Of a stretch of DNA of 56,457 nt, positions 40,676-49,554 are shown in pieces (positions within the stretch are counted from its first letter, which is position 1; each line of letters starts with the position of its first letter). Source of the stretch: Diplodia intermedia (taxonomy: Eukaryota; Ascomycota; Dothideomycetes; Botryosphaeriales; Botryosphaeriaceae); the NCBI GenBank assembly GCA_021495925.1, contig JAKEKT010000146.1:1-56457 (forward strand), written 5' to 3'. The notes beneath the pieces are model-generated. The model did not search any database. It was not told the DNA's origin and was given only the letters and a program-made list of their open reading frames with translations. The translations under genes and the position numbers were made by a program.

Positions 40676-41471
40676 TTGTCACCCACCGTGGCGCCGCCCT
40701 CGAAGCCTTCAGTGAGCCGAAGCGACATGTCTACATATCTCCGTGTCAGCCAGCCATCGACGACACCAAAAAGGAAGGGTGACAAAAGGAAGGGGGGGGG
40801 GGGTGAACAATGGGGTGAATGTGAAAAACGCTTACCACAATGCCTCTCCCCGCCCGGCGCACAGCGACTATGATCGTCATCCTGATGGAAGAACCGGCCG
40901 CAGCCCTCGTCGCACTGCGGGATGGCGTCGGCGTCGGTGGTGGTGTAGACGTCGACGCCCGACGCGTCCTCCAGCAGCGCCTTGTCGCGCACCGCCCAGC
41001 CGTCGATCCACTTCTGGAACGACTTCTTCGCCACGGCTTCGATCTGCCTGCGCGGTGTGGCAGCGACGGTCTGTGAAGAGTCCCACCGCATGCAGTAGTT
41101 GATCTTGCCGGCGCCGGCGATGACTTGGTGGATCACGGGAGCGTTTTCGTGTGGTGGATGCGGTGGCCTATGCCTGCTCGTGGTTGAAGACCAGCAAGCG
41201 AGATGATAGTTGTAGCATTGTAGCAGCGAGGAGCATATTCAGTTGATATGTTGATCTCGTCGAGAGCTGGGTGAAACGGCGGGGATTTGCATAGTAGTCG
41301 ACTGCCTCTTCCGTTTCGTGGTGCAGACTGTCCGGAATCTTTCCATGTCCAGCAGAGCTTCGGTGTTGGACCGGCGGGGTCGACAAACGGGTTGTTCCAG
41401 GAGCAAGCAAGCACGGGTGGAGGTGGAAAGAAAGACGGAAAACAAAGTAAGCGATCCATGACGTCATGCAT
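40676..41471 (-). pseudogene. Remnant of a secreted fungal protein with a metalloprotease-like fold
   Basis: On the minus strand from an ATG at 41471, the N-terminal part reads SWNNPFVDPAG and CWTWKDSGQSAP, then NATTII and RIHHTKT. One base later, in another frame (near 41138), it resumes as VIHQVIAGAGKINYCMRWDS, then WAVRDKALLEDASGVDVYTT and CGRFFHQDDDHSRCAPGGER. A splice-like GTAAGC at 40835 precedes DMSLRLTEGFEGGAT. This order matches a family of fungal secreted proteins that, as I recall it, continues to an H-E-x-G-H zinc motif. Here that part is missing; the recognisable sequence ends at about 40676. With a frameshift and no metal site it is probably a relic. The family name is not certain. 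Confidence 0.55.
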
Positions 41472-41559
41472 TTGACTACACAGTACCTTCCCGTCCGAAT
41501 CTGCCCTTTGCGCCACCCTTGTCAACACCCAATTCCTCTCTCTCTCCCGCGTCACCACC

Positions 41560-42525
41560 ATGAGCGAGTACGAGGCCCGCCGCCTGGCCAACATCAAACG
41601 CAACCAGGCCCTCGTCCAAGAGCTCGGCCTGGAGGACTCCGCCTCCGCCGCCGCCGCGAAGCCGAAACCCCGCCAGCACCGCCCCCCAAAACGCAGGAAG
41701 CTCGAGCCCGCCGCTCCGACACGCTCGTCCGCCCGCATCGCCCGCGCAGGGACCCGTCCGCTCTACAACGACGACGACGAAGCGACGGACCGATCAAGCA
41801 AGCCATCCCGCCGCCCCACCCGCACCACCACCGCGACAACCACGACCTCCCCGTCCCCCTCCCCCTCCACCGTCGACGTCCCCGCCCTCCGCCTGCGCTG
41901 GACCGCCTGGACGCCCACCGCGCCGCCTCCCACGCGCGACGCCCACGGCACCTTCCACTTCGCATCCCACCCCACCTTCACGCCCAACAAGTCGCCCGAG
42001 GAGATGCTGCGCGAAGGCTGTTTCGGCGGCAGCTATTTCCGGCCGCTGCACAGCCGCGCGCTCGCCACCACCATCGCCGACGACTGGCGGGAGCTGCCTG
42101 CGTCCTGGACCGCGGGGCTGGACGTCGACCGGTACCTGACGAACGCGACGTACGACGCGTCGGCGAACAAGTACGGCGTCGCGTGCGGGCAGAGCATCGA
42201 GGAGTGGGAGGCTGCGGGGTGGATCGCGCATGAGTGGGACGTGCGGGGGTGGTTTCAGTGGTATTGCCGGTTTTGGATGGGGAGGAGGGGGGAGGATGAC
42301 GAGAGGCAGGTTGGGCGGTGGAAGAGGTGTGTGGGCGAGACGGGGAGGTGGCGCAGGGCGTTGTTGAAGAGGTATGTGGCGGTGGGGATCAGGAGCGTTT
42401 TTGATGACGGGGATGGGGGGGACGGGGTGGGGGATGTGAGTCCGGTGGTGCATCAGACGTGCCATCATTGGGCGTATGAGGTCAGGCAGGAGGCGCTGGA
42501 TCGGTTTTGGGCTGAGGGACGGTGA
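41560..42525 (+). CDS. Conserved fungal protein of unknown function
   Basis: A 321-residue single exon; the ATG has CACC before it. The N-terminus is basic and charged (MSEYEARRLANIKRNQALVQ, then KPRQHRPPKRRKLEP, a likely nuclear signal) followed by a Ser/Thr/Pro linker. The conserved core is FTPNKSPEEMLREGCFGGSY-FRP, then LTNATYDASANKYGVACGQS, EEWEAAGWIAHEWD and GWFQWYCRFWMGRRGEDDER. This Trp-rich core is shared by many fungal and protist proteins I recall as uncharacterised, so it is ancient but without an assigned activity. No membrane helix or signal peptide. The first 430 bp are C-rich and the last 300 bp G-rich on the coding strand. Confidence 0.75.
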   Translation: MSEYEARRLANIKRNQALVQELGLEDSASAAAAKPKPRQHRPPKRRKLEPAAPTRSSARIARAGTRPLYNDDDEATDRSSKPSRRPTRTTTATTTTSPSPSPSTVDVPALRLRWTAWTPTAPPPTRDAHGTFHFASHPTFTPNKSPEEMLREGCFGGSYFRPLHSRALATTIADDWRELPASWTAGLDVDRYLTNATYDASANKYGVACGQSIEEWEAAGWIAHEWDVRGWFQWYCRFWMGRRGEDDERQVGRWKRCVGETGRWRRALLKRYVAVGIRSVFDDGDGGDGVGDVSPVVHQTCHHWAYEVRQEALDRFWAEGR

Positions 42526-42639
42526 GGCGTGCGAGCTGGTGGCCTGGCTTGGAGGGGGTGATGGTTCCTGACAACTGCGATTTAACCGCCTCAAAGAAAA
42601 GAGAGAAGGAAAAACATCCCTAACAACCCCACCCCCTTT

Positions 42640-43632
42640 TCAGCATCGCCTTGACCTTCTCCTCCGCCTCGCCCATATTCGACCCGCCGTCCCCGGCCCA
42701 CTCGGCCCGGGATCATTAAACGCCATCACCGCCCTCGCCCTCCCCTTCGTAACCTCCACCACAGTCCCACCCTCGATCTTAATATCCTCCTCCCCCTCCC
42801 GCCCCTCTCCCGCACCCACCCCAACAACGCCCCCCATCCCCTCCCTCTCCACCAACGCGCACATCACCTCAGCCACCTCCTCCGGCTCCACCCACACGTC
42901 CCTGCCCTCATCCACCATCGCCAGCTTCTCGGGATCATCCGTATACAGCGGCGTCCGCACCAACCCCGGCGCCACGGCCACGACCCGCACCCCCACGGCG
43001 TCCTGCAGCCCCGCCAGCGCCCGCACAAAGCCCGACACGGCGTGCTTGCTCGCGTCGTACAGCGGCGTCGCGAGGCTGGTCGCCTGCGCGCTCGTGCTCG
43101 ACACGAAGAGCAGCGTCTTCGGTCCCGCCGCCGCGGGTCGTTCGTCATTCAGCCACCGCGCGAGCGCCATCTGCGCCGTACGGATGGGGTGCACGACGTT
43201 GACGTCGAGGATGGCGTAGCGCGACGCGTCGCCCGCGTCGTCGCCGCTGCCGCTGCCCGCCGTCCCCGGCGGCGCCCAGAAGCTGCTGGACGCCGGCTCG
43301 TAGATGCCGGCGCCCGGGCAGACGAGGGTGAGGGGCGCGTGCGGGAAGTGGGTCGAGGCGAAGGCGAAGGCGCGCGTTAGCTGCGGCCAGGAGCGCACGT
43401 CGGTTTGCACGAAGATGGCGGCGCCCGGCGGCGCGTGGTTGGGGGAGGTTGATGTGGCTATGGGGGGAGAGGGCGGGTGGGCGTCGACGACGCGCTGCGC
43501 TTCTGGTCGCAGGGATAGGTCGGCGAAGATGACGTTGCAGCCTTTGAGCAGGAGGGCGCGGGCGAAGGCGAGGTTGATGCCGCTGCCGGCGCCTGTGACG
43601 AGGGCGGTTTTGTTGCGGACGGACTGCGCCAT
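42640..43632 (-). CDS. Short-chain dehydrogenase/reductase (SDR), C-terminus probably frameshifted
   Basis: From the ATG at 43632 the protein shows a classical SDR cofactor site (KTALVTGAGSGINLAFARAL, the T-G-x3-G-x-G variant), an acidic residue after beta-2 (FADLSLR) suggesting NAD preference, the substrate-loop Ser (LLFVSSTSAQATS) and the catalytic Y-x-x-x-K (PLYDASKHAVSGF). AVAPGLVRTPLY follows. It resembles 15-hydroxyprostaglandin-dehydrogenase-like fungal SDRs. After FNDPGPSGPG the open frame ends in RRRRRSRRC, while the next frame gives NMGEAEEKVKAMLKRGWGC and stops at 42620. A one-base loss in the C/G run at 42691-42694 would explain this, by real mutation or by sequencing error. The function is oxidation or reduction of an unknown alcohol or ketone. 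Confidence 0.8.
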   Translation of the reverse strand: MAQSVRNKTALVTGAGSGINLAFARALLLKGCNVIFADLSLRPEAQRVVDAHPPSPPIATSTSPNHAPPGAAIFVQTDVRSWPQLTRAFAFASTHFPHAPLTLVCPGAGIYEPASSSFWAPPGTAGSGSGDDAGDASRYAILDVNVVHPIRTAQMALARWLNDERPAAAGPKTLLFVSSTSAQATSLATPLYDASKHAVSGFVRALAGLQDAVGVRVVAVAPGLVRTPLYTDDPEKLAMVDEGRDVWVEPEEVAEVMCALVEREGMGGVVGVGAGEGREGEEDIKIEGGTVVEVTKGRARAVMAFNDPGPSGPGTAGRIWARRRRRSRRC

Positions 43633-44189
43633 TGTTGTTGTTGTTTTGGTGCTGTGGTGGGTTTGTTGCTCTCTCTCTCTCTTCTAGGGATGGGAGATGG
43701 GGGGGAATGCGGTGGTGTGGGTTGAAGTGCGGGGTTGATGGTCCCCCGAACGCATGCATGCAGTGGATAAGCAACTCGGCATCGCACCCTTGTTGCTCTA
43801 CGGCTTTGTCCCACCTTGGAGCGTCTGACCCCGCGGTATTGATGAAGTGCTATTTAGGTGCATGTTTTATTTGCATTGCTTCAGTGCTTATTTCCCCGGT
43901 TCGACTGCATCTGCCAGAAGTCGGCAAATCCATAAAACGATCGAAGTAATCTGAAGAGGGGGGAAACCAAGAGCTAGCATAGATCACTTTCGCTTAATCA
44001 CTTGCCAAAAGGCTCAGCTTCTCGCAGAAGAGGCAAGTATGAATGATTCAAAGTCTACATGCGCACCAGTTACCAGACCTTAAACGAAAGACTACACTAT
44101 CCGAATTCACCATTCCAAAATACCATACTCCTTGCACTCATCCCCTCCCCTCCTCTTTCCACATCTGCCGTCCAGACACCAGAATGAGA
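43633..44189. other. Intergenic region
   Basis: Upstream region of the SDR gene on the left and 3' region of the secreted-protein gene on the right. A CT/AG simple repeat (CTCTCTCTCTCT) is at 43670-43683. No gene recognised. Confidence 0.4.
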
Positions 44190-44885
44190 TCAGTCATCCT
44201 TGCAGCAGAAGACCTTGCGGCCATCCCCCTCACACTTGGCATCGGGATCGTCGCCGTACTTGCTCTCGGTAATCTTCTTGGTTCCATCCGGGCACTTGGC
44301 GTTGCATTCGGGCGCGGAGCCGTGCCACTTGCACTGCTTGCCCTTGTAGTCCCTCACGTCGACGGGGTTGATCTGGTAGATCTCCTTGGTGTTCTGCATG
44401 TTGATCTGGATGAGCTCCTCGAGGTCGTGGCCGGGGCCCTTGGCCCTGCCCTCCAAGTGTTCCCGTTCGAATTTGGTGTACCAGCTGTCCTCGTTCCGGG
44501 GGATCTTGTCGCCGTTCTTCCACATGACCCACGCGGTGCCGCGCGCCTGCTTGGCGAACTCGACGCACCACTTCTGCTGCACCTCGTCCGGGTCCTTCCA
44601 GAGGTCCCTGTCGGTAAGCTGATCGTCGTCCGTTTCCCAGAGGGTGATGGCGGGGCTCGACTCTGGCCTTGTGTGGATCCAAGTTTTGGCGGCGGCTTTC
44701 GGCATCGCCCCGAGGTAGAAGACGTACTCCAAGTCGTCGCTGTCGTATGCGTCGATCCGTTCTCTGATGTTTTTGTCCGAGGGTGTGTCCCACGGCGGGT
44801 TGTTGCGGGCTTGGATCGGCCCTCCGAGGACGACGTTTGCACTCTGGAGAGCGAGAAGCGTGATAGGCATAAGAGATGGAAGCAT
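44190..44885 (-). CDS. Secreted protein with C-terminal six-cysteine module
   Basis: A 231-residue single exon from the ATG at 44885; the frame extends upstream only to a TTG. A signal peptide (MLPSLMPITLLALQSANVVL) is followed by a charged, Trp-containing middle part (WKDPDEVQQKWCVEFAKQAR, RGTAWVMWKNGDKIPRNEDS) without known motif. The end is a compact module: CKWHGSAPECNAKCPDGTKK, then a spacer, then CEGDGRKVFCC. That C-x-W-x-G-x-x-P-x-C-x3-C-P-x-G...C...C-C pattern recurs at the ends of fungal secreted proteins and some chitinases. Role unknown; wall-associated or effector-like function is plausible. It is divergent from the ankyrin gene at 45566. Confidence 0.75.
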   Translation of the reverse strand: MLPSLMPITLLALQSANVVLGGPIQARNNPPWDTPSDKNIRERIDAYDSDDLEYVFYLGAMPKAAAKTWIHTRPESSPAITLWETDDDQLTDRDLWKDPDEVQQKWCVEFAKQARGTAWVMWKNGDKIPRNEDSWYTKFEREHLEGRAKGPGHDLEELIQINMQNTKEIYQINPVDVRDYKGKQCKWHGSAPECNAKCPDGTKKITESKYGDDPDAKCEGDGRKVFCCKDD

Positions 44886-45565
44886 TGTGTCGTGTTTTGG
44901 TGTTCGGATTGGGTATTGAGTCGAGTGCAAAAGCAAGCGTGATTGAGCTGGGTGGTATGAGAGGGAGATAAGAGGTAGTGTAGATAATATGACCTGGAGT
45001 GGACGATTTACTATGAAGGCTGGTGCTGGAGTGGTTTGCTTTGTGTTGCTGATGTGCTCTTCAACCTTACTTTCCAGACCTTTTTATCTTGAACAGAAGC
45101 TGCAAGCCTTTGCATAATCCATGCCACAGCCGCATTGCATTTGGTATCATTCCGTCCGAAAACCAAAGGTGTTGTTGTTGGTGTTAGTTTCGGAGGCGGA
45201 GTCTCTTGTGCCTCCCTTTTCCTATCATCGGTCGGACAAGGCGGTTCCTTAGTAGATGAACACGGTCGAATCGGGCCATTACGAGGTATGGGGAACATGA
45301 ATAAGGTTCATGTAGTTCGCCAGCCAATCACGTCGTGTTTCGCTCGCCGATCTGGGTCCGTGGGCTGTGGGCGGCACAGCACATCCTCTAGGCATCAACG
45401 TCCAGCGGCTACACGTCGAAAATAGAAGATGGCTGTGCCGCTACGTTTTTAAGCTGAAAGGATTTCGCTATCGCTTGCTTCTCTCACAACACTAATCTTT
45501 ACATATCGTCTCTCTGAACTTGGTCTTACAACACGATTCCAAGCCCGCACCGCACCATCAATACC
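44886..45565. promoter_or_regulatory. Divergent promoter region (secreted Cys-rich protein / ankyrin protein)
   Basis: About 680 bp between two divergent starts. The last 60 bp before 45566 are C/A-rich leader-like sequence. No specific binding site is claimed. Confidence 0.4.
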
Positions 45566-46495
45566 ATGACGACTCGAGATGATGCTTATAGCCAGGAAAT
45601 GGCGACTCGAGAGGAGGTTCTCAAGGCTTGCATCGATCAGCCTGTCGAAACAGTTCTTTTGCTCGCTTCAACATGGTCCTCTGAATATCGCTACATGGAA
45701 ATGGCCGGGCAAGCAGCCCGACACGGCCGGGCCGACCTACTCCAATACTTTCTGCAAAACTGCAAGCCCTCTGACCTGGAGCCCCGTGGCATGATCCTTC
45801 TCGACGCGGCCTCAGCCCGGTCCAAGCCCTGCTTGCAGCTCATGCTCGACCAAGGCCTCGACATCAACCTGGCCGACGACATGTCCGGCGGCGTCCTGCA
45901 CCGCGCCCTGGGCAGCATCGGTTGCACCGAAGACTTCCTGGCCTGGCTGATCGAGCGCGGCGCCCTGGTGAACCACCCGCAAGACGACGTCCGCGACCAG
46001 ATACACTGCCTCTGCCGGGCCGTCTCCCACGGCACCATCCCCATCATGCGGCTCCTCGTCGCCGCCGGCGCCGACGTCGACGGCTCCAGGGCTCTACACT
46101 CCGCCATGCGGGGCGGCCGCCTCGACAAGGTCAAGTACCTCGTGGAGGAAGCCGGCGCCACCGTCGACCTGCCGAACGGGGTGGACATGACGCGCTACAT
46201 CCGCTACTGGTACGCCGACGCGGGCGCCACGCCCTTGCATGTCGCGGCTGCGCACAACCAGGTTGCGGCGGCAGAGTACCTTTTGGAAAAGGGAGCGGAT
46301 ATCGAGGCCAAGAACGCGGCAGGGAGGACGCCGCTTCAGGAGGTTGAGCATCTCGCGGGGATCAAGGCTGATCTCGCGGAGATCTACGCTACCAAGCCCA
46401 CGGCGAGGCAGGTGCGGCCGTTGCGTTGGCTGTTTCATGTTGATCATCAGGAGATTGTGGCGTTTTTGAAGCAGCGGGGAGCAAAGCAGACGTAG
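45566..46495 (+). CDS. Ankyrin-repeat protein
   Basis: A 309-residue single exon starting at an ATG with ACC before it. Ankyrin units are visible through the protein: MAGQAARHGRADLLQYFLQN, LLDAASARSKPCLQLMLDQG, a unit with GGVLHRALGSIGCTEDFLAW, one with IPIMRLLVAAGADVDG, ALHSAMRGGRLDKVKYLVEE, and the best-preserved ATPLHVAAAHNQVAAAEYLL followed by EKGADIEAKNAAGRTPL. It has no membrane helix, signal peptide or extra catalytic domain. Ankyrin repeats mediate protein contacts; the partner is unknown. The frame is clean and the repeats regular, so it is likely a functional gene. Confidence 0.9.
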   Translation: MTTRDDAYSQEMATREEVLKACIDQPVETVLLLASTWSSEYRYMEMAGQAARHGRADLLQYFLQNCKPSDLEPRGMILLDAASARSKPCLQLMLDQGLDINLADDMSGGVLHRALGSIGCTEDFLAWLIERGALVNHPQDDVRDQIHCLCRAVSHGTIPIMRLLVAAGADVDGSRALHSAMRGGRLDKVKYLVEEAGATVDLPNGVDMTRYIRYWYADAGATPLHVAAAHNQVAAAEYLLEKGADIEAKNAAGRTPLQEVEHLAGIKADLAEIYATKPTARQVRPLRWLFHVDHQEIVAFLKQRGAKQT

Positions 46496-47053
46496 TCGCA
46501 CCAACCTGTTCTAAGGTGTGCATCACCGAGCTCAGGCCTGGGACTCTTCTCGGAGTCACTGATTCTTAGGTGCAATGGCCATGGCACAGGTGGCAATATA
46601 GCAAGGTTAAATTCAAGGTGAAATGCACTGAATCAACACTCATGGTTATCCTCGCAACAGAAAGGAAGTGAGACTTTTGGTGAGCAAGGACGATAGATCT
46701 ACGCTTATACCAGTGCAATGTAGCATTTGCCAACGGCATTCAATCTCATTACCTCCTGAGCGGCCTGTGTAAACGACCGGGAATCATCTGATTGACACAC
46801 GGACAGATGTGTTGCCTTTCCCAGGTGTTTCAAACGCAGGCTTTAGCTGTATTCAAACCTGTAGGAGGCCCCGCCCTTCGATGTAAGCTCGTTCGTATAG
46901 ACTTTGCGAGCATTTGATGAACCCCTTTATTCCTACCCGGCGAATATTCTATTCTACCACAGCTTCCTCTCACTTCTATTGCACAAGAACAGCGCTCTCA
47001 AATACCCAAACAACACTCAGCCATCCTTCCTACTCCCCGCTCCCACCCGACCA
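46496..47053. other. Intergenic region between two convergent genes
   Basis: About 560 bp, tail-to-tail spacer between the ankyrin gene and the acyltransferase gene. No gene or RNA recognised. Confidence 0.4.
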
Positions 47054-48670
47054 TCACCCCCGAAATGCCCTCCAAACCTCATCCTCCTCCAAGACCCCCC
47101 ATACCGGCGCACTCAGCGCCAGATACAGATCAATCCCGCCATCCTGCCTCTCCGTCGGCAAATAATACCCCAGCCCATCCACCAGCGAAAAGGGCGTAAA
47201 CGGCGGGGCCACCAGCACCGGCGGCCTGCCCTCCACAAACGCCGCGCCCTTATACACATCGAACTTGTTCCACGCGCTAACCATGGTGCTCCCATACCCG
47301 CCATCGAACCCCCACTTCACCCTCCTCTTATCCGGCTGCGCCGCCATCCACCTCGCCGTCGCCCTCGCCTCCTCCACACCCACACTCCGCGTCAGCCCAT
47401 GCACCGCCCGCGCCGCCACGCGCAGCGCATCCGGCGCCATCAGCGCGCCATGCGCCAGCCGCGTGTACGGCGCGAGCACGGCGTTGAACGGATACCGCGG
47501 CGGCAGCGCGAGCCGCGCGCGGTGGTTGACCGACGTCAGGAAGTCCCTGGACGGCAGCGGCTCCGCCTCCTCGTCCTCGTTCCCGCCTTGCTGCTGCGTC
47601 TTCTTCCCCCTCCGCCGCAACTCCACGCGCGCCGCGTGCACCCGCGTCCACACCAGCGCCGACAGCGCGTCGTACGTCGACACCCACGCGTCGTCCCCGT
47701 CCCCGGCCGTCGCGGCGGCCGCCGTCTTCAGCGCCGCCAGCTGCGCGCGCGTGAAGCGCGTCACGCGCCCCGAGACGGGCGGCGGCGGCGCTGGCGTCGG
47801 CGGCGCGTCGCGTTTCTTGTTGTCTGCGTGGTAGCGCTCCGGCACCGCCGCATCGCCGTCCGGATCCGCGTCGACGGCGAACAGCGCCGCCGGCGCGAAG
47901 CGCAGCGCCTCGTCCCTCTGCTCCGCCGTCAAGCCTGCTCCGTCCTGGTCCATTTCCGCCGCGAGGTACGGCGCCAGCGGGGTGCTGTCGACGGGCGGGA
48001 TGTCGTCATCGGCGTCGGCCGCCGGGCGGAGGGGGCACGTCATCGAGGCGGTGGTGGTGGCGGGTGGAAACAGCCTGCGGTACACCGCCGCGAGGTCGCG
48101 GGCGATCTGGAAAAACGCGTCCGAGTCGACGACCGCGTGCAGGGCGCGCAGGCCGAGCGCGACGGCGCCGCAGGCGAAGGCCGTGTGCTGCACGGACAGG
48201 ATGGGCGTGGCGTCGGCGCAGACGTCCGCGGGGCAGGTCGGCGAGTAGGGCGCGAGGAGGGCGTTGCCGCCGCCGGGCAGGTCGGGGAGCGTGAGGCGGC
48301 CGTGCGCGTTGGACGACGCCGTGAGCGAGGAGAGCGTGGACGCGCATGTCGCGGCGTGCAGGTGGATGCCGGCGCCGAGGCGGTCGATGCTGCGCGTGCC
48401 CGTCGTGGGGGAGATGTGCAGGCGCCCGGTGAGGTGGGGGTAGGTGTCGAGGAGGTGGGAGAGGGCGGTTTTGAGGGCGGGGAGGGGGATGGCGGGGGAG
48501 GTGGTGGAGGGGGTGCCGGGGTAGATGTAGACGACGGCGATGGGGACGATGGGGAAGACTTGTTGGTCCAGGGCGCCGAGGGTCATTGGGGACGGGATTT
48601 TGGAGAGCGAGGAGGCGGTGGCGCATTGGACCGTGTGTGTCGCGGTGGTGATGATTTGATCGGATGCCAT
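47054..48670 (-). CDS. BAHD / trichothecene 3-O-acetyltransferase-like acyltransferase
   Basis: About 538 residues from the ATG at 48670, which has an excellent context (ACCATGGC); another in-frame ATG at 48718 would add 16 residues. The CoA-dependent acyltransferase signature H-x-x-x-D is present as LRALHAVVDSDAFFQIARDL. The N-terminal half has the typical VYIYPGTP strand and LKTALSHLLDTYPHLTGRLH. The C-terminal half has WVSTYDALSALVWTRVHAAR, FLTSVNHRARLALPPRYPFN and WNKFDVYKGAAF, the position of the D-F-G-W-G structural motif, here altered to D-V-Y-K-G. The family transfers acyl groups from CoA to alcohols or amines of secondary metabolites or toxins. Substrate unknown; no biosynthetic core gene is nearby. 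A Gln/Glu/Asp-rich insert interrupts the linker. Confidence 0.85.
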   Translation of the reverse strand: MASDQIITTATHTVQCATASSLSKIPSPMTLGALDQQVFPIVPIAVVYIYPGTPSTTSPAIPLPALKTALSHLLDTYPHLTGRLHISPTTGTRSIDRLGAGIHLHAATCASTLSSLTASSNAHGRLTLPDLPGGGNALLAPYSPTCPADVCADATPILSVQHTAFACGAVALGLRALHAVVDSDAFFQIARDLAAVYRRLFPPATTTASMTCPLRPAADADDDIPPVDSTPLAPYLAAEMDQDGAGLTAEQRDEALRFAPAALFAVDADPDGDAAVPERYHADNKKRDAPPTPAPPPPVSGRVTRFTRAQLAALKTAAAATAGDGDDAWVSTYDALSALVWTRVHAARVELRRRGKKTQQQGGNEDEEAEPLPSRDFLTSVNHRARLALPPRYPFNAVLAPYTRLAHGALMAPDALRVAARAVHGLTRSVGVEEARATARWMAAQPDKRRVKWGFDGGYGSTMVSAWNKFDVYKGAAFVEGRPPVLVAPPFTPFSLVDGLGYYLPTERQDGGIDLYLALSAPVWGVLEEDEVWRAFRG

Positions 48671-48718
48671 GGTGGTGGATGTTGATGAGGCTGTGGATGA
48701 TGTGGATGAAGTGGGCAT

Positions 48719-49554
48719 TTGAGTCGATGGGTCCTCCGAGTGCGTGGAAGGAATGTATGGCTGGAGGTTGGACTGATGTCGTGAAGATGCTGCTTTCTTA
48801 TACCGAGACGTGCAGATAGGGTCCGAGAATAGAAGCGACGGCTGCGCCAATCAGAATGCGGCATCTCACAATGAATCATTCTGAAATCGCCACGCTAATC
48901 CCTAAAAGGCAACACTTACACGAAACTGCACACAGGTCCGCAGAAGGAACACCGATATGTGCGGTGTAATCCCGGACCTAGGCATGCACGCCGGCGTTTT
49001 CTCTAGTATCTTGTGGATAAGTATTCTCTGCGCCAAGGCGGCCTTCAAATGTTATCCCCAACACTGGGGCTGACATCTATTTGGAGAATAGTCAGTTTCA
49101 ACCCTATCTATTCACAGGTCAACGATAATTAGAAAAGATAGTTCCCGCCTTCTCTAACTTTTTATGATTGGCTCCATAGCCTTGTTTCTGCTTTTCTTAT
49201 ACCGGCACCATTGCCTTACCGGTTTTCCTCAACAGTTATGCATGTAAGCCGCTCGGTGACACTGTCATACCACGCCATTTTGCCTCCGCTTTCAGCCCAG
49301 CCCTTTCCTTCCATAACGGCGCCTTATTCCAGGCTCTGATAGTAGCCAATCAATGAAAGGGTATCCGGCACATATCACACACGCTGCATTTCCTTTTTAT
49401 ATAAAAAAAAAAAGAGCTGTTTGCTTTCATTACGACCAGAACCTAAACAACAGCCAACGCCCCACACAACGTCCCGCAACAATCTTCCCTCCACCACCCA
49501 CCCACCCACCCACCAGCCCAGCCCAGCCCACCCCGACCCGTCCCCCATGTATCA
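48719..49554. other. Intergenic region with simple-sequence DNA
   Basis: The left part should hold the acyltransferase promoter. On the right are an A-tract (49405-49415) and CCCA/CCAGC repeats (49490-49530). The sequence 49353-49554 is open in plus-strand frames only because it is C-rich; I see no gene. Confidence 0.4.

Noticed and set aside
46904..48685. 593-codon plus-strand open frame opposite the acyltransferase
   Set aside because: Arg/His/Pro-rich shadow of a GC-rich gene; the minus strand carries the H-x-x-x-D acyltransferase motif.
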